Origin: Eublepharis macularius
Taxonomy: Eukaryota; Chordata; Lepidosauria; Squamata; Eublepharidae
DNA length: 64,000 bases
Assembly: GCF_028583425.1 (NCBI RefSeq)
Contig: NC_072794.1
Coordinates: 31,927,232 to 31,991,231, forward strand
Direction: 5' to 3'
Shown here: one piece after another, positions 1 to 11,196 of the stretch
Position numbering within the stretch: position 1 is the stretch's first letter
Layout of the letters: each line of letters opens with the position of its first letter
Notes under the pieces: generated by a model
The model's database searches: none
What the model was told of the DNA's origin: nothing
Seen by the model: the letters and a program-made list of their open reading frames with translations, nothing else
Position numbers and translations under genes: made by a program

Positions 1-683
1 ATGAAGTAAAATATAAAAAAATATAAAATATACATTTGAAATCTTGCCTGTATAAAAAACTCATTGCATGTAGTTAATTAGTACATTAGGAAAAAGGTTA
101 CACTAATAATTTCATTCTGATTTGCTAGTTTACCACATGCTGTTTTTTTTTTAAATGTCGGGAACATTCAGAAATAGGATACCCCATTTAGAAGCTATAG
201 TAGTGGTACTCACTCAGGGGCTCACAGAGAGCCACATTCACAACTACCATCAACCAAAAGAGCCACATTGACTTCCATACCTAGCATGAGGCCTTCATCT
301 CAGGAAGTCTCATACCATACCTGTTCTTCTGGTGGCAGCCGTTTCAAGGTGTAAAACGCTTGCCAACCACAAGGGCCTTGCTTACTTTTCCAAAACAAGA
401 GGCAGGTGCCACATTAGGGAACAGTGCTCAGAAGAGCCACAAGCCGCATGTTAAAGAACCACATGTGGTTCTCAAGCCTTTCTACCAATTCAGTTCTCCA
501 CATAGTTTTATTTAAACCATAAAATGATATCCTGCTTGTTTTCAACATAGCTCTCTGGCTGATCATGTCCCATTTAAATCAACTTTGGTTCAACATGAAC
601 CTAAATCTGTTGTGAGTTCTCTGGCTATGGCCCCAGGCCTACCTGTTCAGCCAAGATCAGCAAGAATTTTAGAATTCACTCAC
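1..683. other. NCF2 intron 1 (part) with a degenerate repeat
   Basis: This lies inside NCF2 beyond the donor of its first coding exon; no second coding exon was found here. Positions about 195-490 are a degenerate interspersed repeat with several GAGCCAC motifs; part of it (about 420-461) reads, in reverse complement, like 19783-19812. The first 180 bases are AT-rich with no recognisable content. Confidence 0.5.
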
Positions 684-857
684 CTGCTGTGCCTCAGCCA
701 AATTTCCCATCATCAGGTGGATGCAGCCAATGTTAAAGCAGATTTTGGAAGAAGGATTCTGGATTGAAGTGAAAGTATCCAAAGCGGCTGTCCAGTTTTT
801 GCAATCTGCTGCAGACACTCCCTCATTCCAAAACCGGATTGTTTCTGCAAGTGACAT
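684..857 (-). CDS. NCF2: NCF2 (p67phox) first coding exon, partial gene
   Basis: First coding exon of neutrophil cytosol factor 2, the cytosolic activator subunit of the phagocyte NADPH oxidase; its N-terminal TPR repeats bind GTP-loaded Rac. The minus strand reads 58 codons from ATG (857-855): [18 protein letters not shown], then [11 protein letters not shown] and [20 protein letters not shown]. This aligns without gaps to the human N-terminus ([38 protein letters not shown], from memory) and corresponds to the first TPR. An in-frame TGA lies three codons upstream of the ATG, which supports this start. The exon ends at CAG followed by a good donor, GTGAGT (683-678). The rest of the gene lies past the left edge. 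NCF2 and ARPC5 share orientation, as in human. Confidence 0.94.
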
Positions 858-1619
858 TGTAATTCAGAGATTACCCAGAGATTCCTCGACAATATCGTTC
901 TGCCGCGTCTCAGACCCTTTTTACTGAGCATGCAGCCGATGTGGCCTTATGTGCCTGTAGTTCTGCAGTTCCTCTGAAAGAAATGTTGCAAGCATATCAG
1001 GAAGTGTCCCCACTTAACTAGTAACTGAAACAGACCCACTGCGAGAAGGGAAGTAGCACAACACAGGCTGGCTGAAGTGAACTAGTTGTTTGAACAGAGC
1101 ACTCTCTGTAAACTTCTTGTCAGGCCTGTTTTGCCTCGTACTTCTGGCTCCTCCTTCACGTTGCAATTTAGCCTCCCCCTTTCTGCTTTTGCAGATTTTC
1201 TCCTTTTTCACTTTCTAAAAATCCTTCTCTATATTAAAGCACAGAGATTGCCTCAGCAGAATTTCCCCTTCTCCTCATGACTCAAGAGCTGTGTTTGTAG
1301 TGTGGGTTTTGGAGCTATCAGGGACTCGGTGACTAAGGCTCACTGGGGTAAAGCCATTGTTGAGCATGACCCTTTCAAAGGGGAGGGTGACTTAACCTCA
1401 GTCAAGTTGCTAAATCAGTTTTGTTCCAGTACAACCCTATGCTTTATGCTATAATGCCAGTGTTGCGTATTTGGGAGGAACCCAAGTCCTCCATTTCAGG
1501 AACAATAATGGACATAGAATAGGTATTGCCCAAGTCCAAGAATGCACTGGTTTGCCGCAAAAAACTTGTTGTAATGTGTCCAATCAAGGCCAATTTCTCC
1601 TTCCATTCTTTGTCATGGC
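858..1619. other. NCF2 upstream flank
   Basis: Sequence directly upstream of the NCF2 start codon, presumably holding 5'UTR and promoter. No CpG island, clear TATA box or coding exon was recognised; short open frames on both strands show no family resemblance. Confidence 0.4.
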
Positions 1620-1947
1620 CAGGGCTTTTTTTCAGCGGGAACGTGGTGGAATGGAGTTCCGGCACCTCTTGAAAATGGTCACATGGCCAGTGGCCCCGCC
1701 CCCTGATCTCCAGACAGAGGGGAGTTTAGATTGCCCTCCGTGCCAGTGGCGCGGAGGCCAATCTAAACTCCCCTTTGTCTGGAGATCAGGGGGCGGGGCC
1801 ACTGGCCATGTGACCATTTTCTCCGAGGGCAATTGAAACTTTAAAAAACTCCCCCCTTGTTCCAGCTGACCCAAACTGACGTCATTGTGCGGTCCTGAGT
1901 TCCACCACTGAGTTCCACCACCTCTTTTCCCAGGAAAAAAAGCCCTA
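1620..1947. mobile_element. hAT-like non-autonomous DNA transposon with long inverted arms
   Basis: Ends are CAGGGCTTTTTTTC and GAAAAAAAGCCCTA, flanked by an exact 8-bp duplication GTCATGGC (1612-1619 and 1948-1955), the hAT signature. The interior is strongly palindromic: a segment around 1683-1735 (GGCCCCGCCCCCTGATCTCC, AGACAGAGGGGAGTTTAG) returns in reverse complement at 1754-1806. No transposase is present. The copy at 48346-48579 is a shorter relative. Confidence 0.85.
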
Positions 1948-2112
1948 GTCATGGCTATGGCAAGATGTTCAGAAATGGGAAGTACAAGTGAGAACCACAC
2001 CAGTTCAAAGCCCAACTACCACCTCACAATAGAATGCTTGTGTGATGCAAATGGGGAGATAGTCTTTTGCCTACTTAATAGTTGGGGATGCTTCTTTAAG
2101 GGGCAGTCTCTC

Positions 2113-3690
2113 TACAGTGTGGGGTCTGAGACCAATATTATTGTTGACATGGGCAGAGAAATTGTTGAGAAGCATCTAGCTGCACTGGGTGTGTACAAAT
2201 CCCCTGGGGCAGATGGGATGCACCCGAGAGTGCCTAAAGAACTTTCAAGAGAGATTGCAGACCCTGTGTCGATCATCTTCCAGGCCTCTTGGAGGACAGG
2301 TGGTATACTGGAAGACTGGAGGAGGCCAAATGTCACCCCAATCTTCAAGAAAGGGGAAAAGGACCATCTTGGGAATTACAGGCCAGGCAACTTGACCTCT
2401 GTCCCAGGGAAGATACTAGAGCAGATATTAAAGGTGTCAATCTGCAAGCATCTGCTGGACAACATGGTGATGTGGGGAAGTGAGCATGGATTTGTCCCCA
2501 ACAGGTTCCTGCCAGACCAACCTCATCTCCTTCTATGACCGAGTGATAGGTTTACTGGATTGCAGGAATTCTGTTCATGTAGTTTATCTGGATTTCAGTA
2601 AAGCTTTTGACAAGGTTCCTCATGATATTCTGATGGTTAAATTAGAGGACTGTGAACTGGACTCTAGGATGGTTAGATGGATAGGCAGCTGGTTGGATAG
2701 CCACACGCAAAGAGTAGTTGGAAATGGCATCACGTCTGATTGGAGGGAGGTGTCCAGTGGGTGCTACAGGGCTTGGTTCTGGGCCTGGTGTTTTTCAATA
2801 TTTTTATAAATGATCTGGACAAGGGTGTGAAAGGATTCAATTTGCAGATGACGCCAAATTGGTTGGAGTAGCAAACACCCTTGAAGATAGAGGTAGACTT
2901 CAAAGAAATCTGAACACACTGGGAAAGTGGGCAGGTTAGAATAAGATGCAATTTAATACAGATTAGTGTTGATTCTGCACCTGGGTAACAAAAATACAAA
3001 GCATGCATACTGGACGAAGTATGCATCTGGGTAGCCGTGTGTGTGAACAAGATCTTGGGATACAGGGGGAAAGGAAGCTAAATATGAGCAGTCAGTGTGA
3101 TGCAGCAGCAAAAAAGGCAAACACAATCTTGGGGTGTATCAACAAAGGCCTAACATCTAAATCACAGGATGTCATTGTCCCACTATATACTGTGTTAATC
3201 TGGCCCCACCTGGAGTATTGTGTAGAGTTCTGGAGGCCTCACTTCAAAAAGGATGTGGACAAATTGGAACAGGTGCAGAAGACAGCAACCAGGATGATCA
3301 GAGGCCTGGGGACAAGCCGGTTGAAAGACTGAGGGACCTGGGGATGTTCAGTTTGGAGAAAAGGCGGTTGAGGGGGGGACATGATTGCTCTCGGCTGTCA
3401 CTTAGAGGAAGAGAAGGAGCTGTTCCTGTTGGCAACAGAGGATAGGACTTGAAACAGTGAGTTTAAACTACAGGAAGAAAGGTACTGGCTGGACATTAGG
3501 AAAAACTTTTTCTTGTTAAGAATAATCCAGAAGTGGAATTGGCTGCCTAGGGATGTGATGGGTTCCCCCTCATTGGCAGTCTTCAAGGAGCAGCTGGATG
3601 AATACTTGTCAGGGATGCTTTAGGCCGTTCCTGCATTGGGATTGGACTAGCTGGTCTGCTACACCCCTTCCAACTTTATGATCATATTAT
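2113..3690 (+). mobile_element. CR1 LINE, 3' part with reverse transcriptase, broken
   Basis: Frames on the plus strand read successive CR1 reverse-transcriptase blocks: SPGADGMHPRVPKELSREIA, WRTGGILEDWRRPNVTPIFK, VHVVYLDFSKAFDKVPHDIL, ILGCINKGLTSKSQDVIVPL and HLEYCVEFWRPHFKKDVDKL, then EKRRLRGGHD and the usual 3' end (CTTCCAACTTTATGATCATA). The order is collinear with CR1 but the reading jumps frame several times, so this is an inactive, 5'-truncated copy. Confidence 0.9.
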
Positions 3691-3854
3691 TTTGTTTGTG
3701 TCTCTGTTAGTGGGACTGCCGAGATCCACCACAGCCCCTGGAATAAGATTCCCTCCACATCCTCGCACATTTAAAGAAAAACAACATTTAAAATGAAAGG
3801 AACAAAGAACAAAAGGGAGGGAAATAAGCTCCATTGACTTCAGTGGGTTTTACA

Positions 3855-3985
3855 TAGGGTTGCCAGCTCCAGGTTGGGAAATTCCTGGAGATTTTGGGGG
3901 TGGAGCCTGGAGAAGGCGGAGTTTGGGGAGAGGAGGGACTCCTCAGGATGGAGACTGAGGCAGTGGGGCAGACACCACTTTTGGA
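3855..3985 (+). repeat. Short interspersed repeat (GGTTGCCAGCTCCAGG family)
   Basis: Begins AGGGTTGCCAGCTCCAGG, continues GGAAATTCCTGGAGATTTT and GGAGCCTGGAGAAGGCGGAG. Related copies occur at about 58886-59010 (plus) and 31395-31560 (minus). Unclassified; from memory this family is common in squamate introns. Confidence 0.65.
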
Positions 3986-3989
3986 TCTG

Positions 3990-4640
3990 TCCACCTCATC
4001 ACCATGGCCTCCCGTTGCAGCATCCAAAATAAGAGGCCTCATCTCCTCCCTCTGTGCTGGTAAGTCCCCTGGCAAAGACCTGATCCCTCATGAGTTGTTT
4101 AAATCCTTTCCTGACTGGTGGGTGCCCATCTTTACCCAGATAAATCTAACCAGTGTTTTTCCCTCAGGATGGAAATTAAGGCTGAATCTACACTTACCGG
4201 CACAGCGCTAAGCAGGCGGAGTTAGAGTGTCTTTCTGGCACCACAAGAGCGGCATCATGGTGCGATGATGTCATAAAATGTGCCAGAAAGACGCTCTCGC
4301 TCCACCTGCTTAGCGCTGTGCCGGTAAGTGTGGATTCAGCCTCAGTATTGTAGTCCCAGTATTTAAAAAGGGCTGCAAATCAATCTCCCCAAATTATCGA
4401 CCAATTCGCCTGCTGGGTATAGCCTCCAAATTGTACAGTACATTTTTTGCAGCAGAAACTGGAGGTCTGGGAGAGAGTTCAGGAAAGGAGAAGGCACTAT
4501 TGATCAGCCTGATTCTTTACCAGATGGCTCAACACAGTATTAATATATAATATTTATTGTAGTTTTTGTTTTTAATGTTGTAAACCACTTTGGAACTCAT
4601 TCAAGGAAGAGGCAATATAAAAATCTATAAAATAAAATAA
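3990..4640 (+). mobile_element. Non-LTR retrotransposon fragment (R4/Dong-like?), interrupted by a palindromic element
   Basis: The plus strand reads IRGLISSLCAGKSPGKDLIP and FKSFPDWWVPIFTQINLTSV, and after a 162-bp insertion SIVVPVFKKGCKSISPNYRP and IRLLGIASKLYS, which are reverse-transcriptase block motifs (VPVFKKG, NYRPI). It decays after about 4520 and meets an L2-style AT-rich tail (TGTAAACCACTTTGG to AAATAAAATAAAG, 4560-4640). The clade is uncertain; the style recalls R4/Dong rather than CR1. Confidence 0.65.
4180..4341. mobile_element. Palindromic DNA transposon (MITE) with 3-bp TNA target duplication
   Basis: About 45-bp terminal inverted repeats (GGCTGAATCTACACTTACCG and reverse complement) enclose a short centre. 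Flanks are TAA (4177-4179) and TCA (4342-4344). Removing the element and one flank restores the LINE reading GWKL-SIVVPVFKK, which fixes the borders. A 3-bp TNA duplication suggests a PIF/Harbinger-type source; there is no transposase. Confidence 0.8.
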
Positions 4641-4999
4641 AGACCACCCCAGCAAGGCCATATTGGCAGCTTTCTTCAGTCAATCCAATAGGATTTCTCC
4701 TGGCGTTTTCTCCTGTTGTGCCTGGCCGCTAAGAGGTGTACTTGGTTCTTTCAAAACTTGCTGGCTGATATGAGAAACAAGCGGATGGGGGTGTTGTTGC
4801 TTTAGCAAGCTGCAGAAGAAAGAAAGAGCACGTGCATGGAGACTGGGCACAGCGGTTGCAGGCTTATTGAATTTGAAAATGTTCTCACTGTTTTTTTACT
4901 GGACTGAAAGAGAAAATACTGGACTGTCCAGTTCAAAACTGGACACCTGGCAACATTAGCCAAGACAAACATTCTGTAAGCTTATGGTGCTGGTCAGCT

Positions 5000-5220
5000 G
5001 ATAATAACAGTAACTGCGCTTATATACCGCTCTTCTAGACAGATTAGTACCTCACCCAGAGCGGTGAACAAGTTAATATTATTATCCCCACAACACAGCT
5101 GGGGAGCTGGGGCTGAGAGGAGTGGCTTACCAAAGGCCACCTACTGAGCTCATGGCAGTCATGGGATTTGAACCAGTAGAATGCTGATTTGTAGCCAAAC
5201 TACTTAACCACTGTGCTATA
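5000..5220 (-). mobile_element. tRNA-headed SINE, minus strand
   Basis: The reverse complement starts ATAGCACAGTGGTTAAGTAG and contains a B-box-like GGTTCAAATCCC, then a body ending in the ACCGCTCTTCTAG and TTATTATC segments typical of squamate SINEs. No TSD assigned. Confidence 0.6.
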
Positions 5221-5379
5221 ACAGGAAACAAGCAGTCCCCTAGTTGGAGAAGGGGATACCCCGCTCCCAGCCTCTGGCTCTCAGCCTCTGCCCTCCACAT
5301 AGCCGGTGTGTGTGTGGGGGGGGGAGTGCAGGGAATGGGCCCAGATGCTCCAATGCGCGCCCATTGTGGGGACCTTCCC

Positions 5380-5426
5380 TTCCTCGTCATGCCAGGAATG
5401 ACGTCATTCCTGGCGTGACAAGGAAG
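5380..5426. repeat. Palindrome centred on TGACGTCA
   Basis: The core 5391-5414 is a perfect 24-bp palindrome (GCCAGGAATGAC and its complement), extended with two mismatches to TTCCTCGTCATGCC on the left and GGCGTGACAAGGAA on the right. The centre is a consensus CRE half-site pair. It lies in a GC-rich unclassified stretch (5225-5545) that ends in a partial GGTTGCCAGCTCC-type repeat. Confidence 0.7.
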
Positions 5427-5545
5427 AGCTCTAGAGAGCACACGCATGCAAATTAAGTCCCCCCTGTGCATGCTCCTGTATGTGCCCCCAACAACCTCCT
5501 CCACCCCCTGGGTTGGGCTCCAGGGGATCTAGCAACCCTAGTTGG

Positions 5546-8500
5546 GAAGGCATAATAGCATTTGACCATAGTTTTCTAACTCAGGAGAAGCCCATTTGAA
5601 GTGGAAGCAGAGTCACGTATGGCAAGGTTTCCACCATGGCTCATTTGGGCCTCAACAAAACCCTTAGTTCTGAGGAGAAGCAAATAGCTGTAACAAATTC
5701 TGCTGACTTCTGAAAAGTAGCTTACGTTTCTGTGGGGGTTAGTGAGGAGGGACTGAAACAGAGGAGGTATCTCTTTGGCCACTAGTACTCCATACTGGCT
5801 CATACAAGCTTACTTGCACTCCTGGCTGACTAAAACCACCAGTGGCCCCGGTTACTTATCTGCATCTATGTTGCCCCAGAATAACTTTGCAGACAATAAT
5901 CATGAACATTTATATACCACTTTTTGAAGTTCAGACAGAGCACTTCATATCTCAGTAATCTACAAGTGGATAGCCATCTCTAAATTTGTATTAATATTAT
6001 ATGTTTTTTAGATTGTGATCCCTTTGGAAAAACTGCTGTGAGGATCTGAAATGTACTGCAGGCTACAAGGGGTGAGAGAAGAACAATTTCTAACATGATG
6101 TGCAATTTAAACAAAGGACTTCCGGGTTTGCAGCCACAACTCTGCACTAGCCACTAACATATTAATGATCCTTTTTATAGGAAGTCTTCGGGAGCATTTT
6201 ACATGCTCCATTTAAAATGTTTCTCAACCATCTCTTCCCATGTGACAACAGCTGTTCCTCCCCTTTCCCTCCCTAGAGGGTTCTTTCTAAGTCCAATAAT
6301 ATCCTTGTGTGATTGACAGCAACTGACACATTTAGTCCTCAGAATCATGATGCCATTCGAAAGAGAAAAATAAGAGTACCGTGAGGCGAAAATCTCATGA
6401 AAGATTCACCTGTCATCGCTATTCAGTTTAGGTATGAAATAGGACAGTGAAGTCTGAATCCACAATTAAGACAGGAAGAGGTAATTTGACATTCTCTAAA
6501 GGAAAAGAATTTGGCTGTGACCAAAATAGCTATAAAAGTTTAGGCTCCAGCTCATGCCTACCTACAGAACATGATTTCTTCTTGGAGAAGCAGCTGGTAG
6601 ATCGTACTGGACCTGACAAAGATATGAACCAACTCATTCCATAGCCTCGCATGAGAGACTGGCAGCTTTCCACGCTAGCCATTTTGTCAAGCATTGTCCT
6701 CATTCATTCACATGGTTATTATGAAGAACCCAGATGTCACTGCAGTCCAGTATTTCTGTTCTTCTCCCTTTGCTTCCATTGTGCAATAGAGACGCAGATG
6801 ACTTTGAAAGGGTATGTTGCTTTGCATGTTTGAAATACCACAGAAAGAAAGGAGTAATATGCTGGCTGTGTGACTCCCTTATTCATATAATTGGTTAAAG
6901 TGATGATTGCCTGTTCAGGAGCAGCCGTAGCCATCGAATGCTTTCCCTTTTTAGGCGATGGTAAGGGCTATTACTGAAGAACTTACCGCGTTCTGCTTAT
7001 GCAACCCCATCTGCTAGATTGGGCCTGGAGCCACACACGTGGCAGGTTTTTTGGGTTTGTGGTTCTTCATACAGATAGGCAGAACAGGATTGGAACAGAA
7101 CACCATAAAACAATTTATACTTTAACAGCACAGACTCTCTAGCAGTGTTTTATGGGTAACAATTCCTCACCTTCATTTCCCCTCCAGCTATAACGGGGGA
7201 GATGCTGCCCATAGATAACTGAAGCAAAATGTCAAACCCATACCCTCTTGACCTGGACTGGAGACAAGGGAAAAGACGGCCCTTGTAAAAACTGCTGCTG
7301 AAAACGATGCTTCCCTGTTGCTGCGTGGGAAGGCCCGCCCTGCAGAGAGAATGGACCTCCCTATCTTGAAAGACATCAATGGAAAGCTTCTGCAAATTGA
7401 ACAAAGCTTCGAAAACTTTTAAGTGGTAAAGAGATTTATCTTTGCGGCTGATTCCCTTGTCCAATTTTTCCTTTCAAAAGTAGAACGTTTCTCCTGAGAT
7501 GTAGTGACTCATTCTCTTAAATTAAAAGAAAAAAAAATCCTCATCTTTTTGAATCCTTTTTTTTTCATATACGTTATAGGCAAGGAGTTCTTTAGGCAAC
7601 TATCAAGTCACACGCTGGCTTCTGAGATTGCTATAGCAACCCTGCACAACACTATAGGGAGGAAATCATAGGAAAAGTAAGGTTGGATTGGCAGGTGGCA
7701 ACTTGAGGAGAAAGGGGGGGAAGTGAAGGTGTGTGACTAGGAATTCTTTCATTCGCAGAGTTCTTTCATAAGTTTACAATAAAAGCAAAGGATAGTTTCC
7801 TATTTGCTGTGTATCTATAGTGCTACATTATCCGCTATCTTTACAGTTTCAGTCTGGACCATTGGGGGTGGGGGGCTTAATTTACCTCTGCAACGTACTT
7901 CAAAATTGGGAACAAAGAGCAAAAAATTAGCACAATTAATTTTAACCTTCAGAGTATGTTGGAAGGTATATTATTCCAGTAGTGCTTTAGAGAAAAAATT
8001 GGAGAGATGATCTGAACATGTTAAGAAACGAAATACCTTTAAAAAAAGGCCGCTTAACATTAAGAAAGATCTTGCAGCTCTAACTAGCAATCTAAACTAG
8101 GCTTCATTTTCCAACCACCTGAATCAGGAGTGCATCAGAAGTATACTGACTAGACATGAAGGTTCCATTTAACTATGATAGCAAATGCTACTGGTGTTCA
8201 TCCAACCATCCATGGCCTTTTCAGAGCAAAATACTGTCTCCCTCCCTTCTGCAGTTCATTAAGATTTTGTTCCTGGGTAACAGTGAATCCTCATGGGGAC
8301 AAAGTGGAGGTTTGCAGTGGGAGGGTAGAATTGGCAGAAATCATGTCCCCCTCCCAAAGATGGCAGTGCTGTGTCATCGGAGGAACTGCAACATTGCAAG
8401 TGTGCCACAGTTACTTTCATGAAATGTGTCTAGAGCTTTAAAAAGCAATGGAAGCCAGTGGTTGCTTTGTGGCTATGAATGCCTTATGTGACTGAGTGAC

Positions 8501-9460
8501 GTCGTTCTGGCAAAAGGATTTTGACTCCAATGAAAAATTGAAGCATTTTGAATTTAGTGATTAAAACTATTCACATTTTCATCCTGAGTATTTCTGCTGA
8601 GGTCATCATGAACACATTTACTGGAAAGCATTAAAAGGTGTGGGTGGGAGCTCAGTCCATTTTAACTGCCTAAAGCCATCATACTTTAGGGCTTGGTGAG
8701 TTGCAGAGGAGGGAGACAGGAAAACTGTGTGAGCTAATGTGCTGACAACGGAAGGAATGGTGGTGACTGGCAGTGAGTAGGAGAAGATGTTTGCTTAGGC
8801 TTGACACAAGGATGGGCAGCCAGAGTAGCTGGGCTTAGCCGTATCACTTACAGAACAGCTTCCCAAAGAAACTGCTCGTCAGTTAGAGCTCAATCAGCAG
8901 ATCAAAACCTTATTCATTAAAATAAGTACCTGTAGAACTCTCCTTTTTAAAACTGAAGTTGTTTGTGCCCTTGTTATTGGTTGTCTTTATAATTTTTGTG
9001 TCTTACGCATTTTCACTGGTTTAAGTTATTTCACAAGTCACTTCAGCTTTTAGGAAGGGGAATTATATATCTCCAGAGATCACCATGGCCTAGGAGTATC
9101 TTTGGTTTTCGATGCCAGGCTAAATCGGAAAATATCCAGCAATCAAGGAAATATTGCCCCAGAATATCTAAAACTTGTATTTGCTTTGCCTCTGCATATT
9201 CAAAGCTTGTTTCCATCAGAGTTAAAGCCACTGAACGGGATGCCTCTTCCCCAGCTGCCAACAGCTGGCGTAGCAGTGGTAGTCTTGGGTCCCCATGAGT
9301 CCTCTGTGATGGAGAAAGCAGTGAAAGGTGCCAACAGCTGCCCTGTTGTCACAACCATCAAGTTCTATCACTCAGACCCTTCAGTCTTGAATAACACTTA
9401 AATCAGAGCTCCACCCTTCTTGGCATTTTTTTTTAATAAATGCAGCCACCAATGCATTTC
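5546..9460. other. Intergenic, nothing recognised
   Basis: No exon, RNA gene or well-defined element was recognised. About 5880-6060 resembles a worn minus-strand SINE/LINE tail (TTTATATACCACTTTTTG). Open frames here, including one of 99 codons at 9102-9401, show no family motif and no splice or codon pattern that would argue for a gene. Confidence 0.4.
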
Positions 9461-9464
9461 TTTG

Positions 9465-9660
9465 CATTCCACCTTTTCTCCATGGAGTCCAACCTGGCTC
9501 ACGTTTTTCCTTCATTTTATGCTCACAGCAATACTCTGAAGGAGGTTAGGTTAGTATAAAAAGCCTAAGGTCATTCAGCAAATTTTGTAGCAGAGCTGAG
9601 GTATTTAAATCCGCATCTCCCTGGTCCACCCTCCAACAGCTTCCTTATATTACAGTGGTT
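9465..9660 (-). mobile_element. Old tRNA-headed SINE, minus strand
   Basis: Contains the reverse-strand body pattern GCTCACAGCAATACTCTGAA, GGTCATTCAGCAAATTT and a degenerate head. Divergent, so borders are approximate. Confidence 0.45.
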
Positions 9661-10493
9661 TATCATATACAATGCCCATCAACTAAAGTCCAGTAACTTT
9701 CTTCCCCTTAAAAATCCTACTTTGTCTACGTCAGTACCTTTAAGGAAGGAATTATTCAACTTTTTAAATCCAAATTTTATAATCCCTCTTTCAATAAAGA
9801 AAACGTCCTGTAAGGTTCAACTTTGATTGGGCCCTTTCCTTCCTTATGAATTAGTACAGTAGCTTTCAAACTGTATTTCAAGGGATCCTGGGACGCCATG
9901 GAAAGTCATTAGGGATTCTTCAGTGAGAAGAACACTGCTAGCAGCCTCACTATCAGGCTTTGCAATGTGTAGCCACAGGTACTGAGTGTTCTAGAGTTAC
10001 TCTTAGAGAAGCAACAAGCCAGAACCTCAAGAACATGTTTCAACTCAGGAGAGCCTTGAAAGCTGACATCTGTCAAGATCTGATGACGTTTCAATAGTGG
10101 GGCTTGGCAAGCAAAGAGCAAATGAAAGATGCATTAGAAAACCCATAAAAGCTGCATTTTATCTTTACCTTTTCAAGGTACTTAGTAAAAGCTCTGATAT
10201 GTTTAAATGTATTCATACTGGCAAAGGACAGTGAAGTGGTGGAGTCTTCTTGGTTACACAGGCAATAGTCTATCTACATAAACTCACCCTCCACTAGATA
10301 GTCTCCATTTGGAAAACTAAAATAGTGCATCTTTACGGAAGTAATCTCCATCCCAGGACCAGCTGCATGTTAGAAATGAGCACACAATGGCTGCCAAAAA
10401 TAGTGCCAAATATCTTTTGCTTAGTACTTATATGTTCATGAGCAATACAGCAAATGAACAAAACACTTGTTTGGACCCTGCCCCAGATGGGCT

Positions 10494-10745
10494 GAGAGCT
10501 AGTTTAGTGTAGTGGTTAGAAGTGGCAGGACTCAAATCTGGAGAACCAGCTTTGATTCCCCACTCCTCAGCTTGAAGCCAGCTGGGTGACGTGGGGTCAG
10601 TCACAGTTCTTCCAGCGCTCCCTCAGCCCCACCCACCTCACAGGGTGATTGTTCTGGGAATAATAATAACATATTTGTAAACTGCTCTGAGTGGGCGTTA
10701 AGTTGTCCTGAAGGGCGGTATATAAATAAGATATTATTATTAATT
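10494..10745 (+). mobile_element. tRNA-headed SINE (GAGAGCCAGTTTGGTGTAGTGG family)
   Basis: Starts GAGAGCTAGTTTAGTGTAGT, has the B-box-like TTTGATTCCCCACTCCTC, then AGCCAGCTGGGTGAC, CACCCACCTCACAGGGTGAT and the tail GGGCGGTATATAAATAAG followed by an ATT-rich run. The same family occurs inverted at 22760-23012 and 40024-40279. Confidence 0.85.
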
Positions 10746-11196
10746 AGGTGGTAAGAATCACACTGAATTGAAAGATCCAGCCACTTGGCCTCTGGAATTC
10801 CATCTAGATCCCTTTTCAGGTGCTTTAAAAAAAACCTTTAGCAAAGTAGATCACTTTTCTTTTTTGCAATCTTCATAATCAGACTTCTGTTTTAACTGAA
10901 GATGCTCAGTGCTCCGGAAGAGCTTTGACAACTCTTCCAATTCTTGGACATGCCAATTTCTAGACGCCCTTGCTAATTATATATAAACAAATACACATGC
11001 GCGCACCTTAATTTCCTACCCAATAATAATGCAAAGGCAAATGAATGTTTGTGCTTCTTTCTGCATCACTTTAACCATACTCCCTCCAAGAACATAAATC
11101 TCAAAGCTTAAATTCTCCTTTAGTATTTACCACAAGCAAGAGACCAACAGGACAACAAAACTGTTTGAAAAAAAATTAAATATTTAACAGTGACCA

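Noticed and set aside
9102-9401. A 99-codon open frame in the NCF2-ARPC5 gap
   Set aside because: No motif, no splice context and AT-rich flanks; length expected by chance over several kb.
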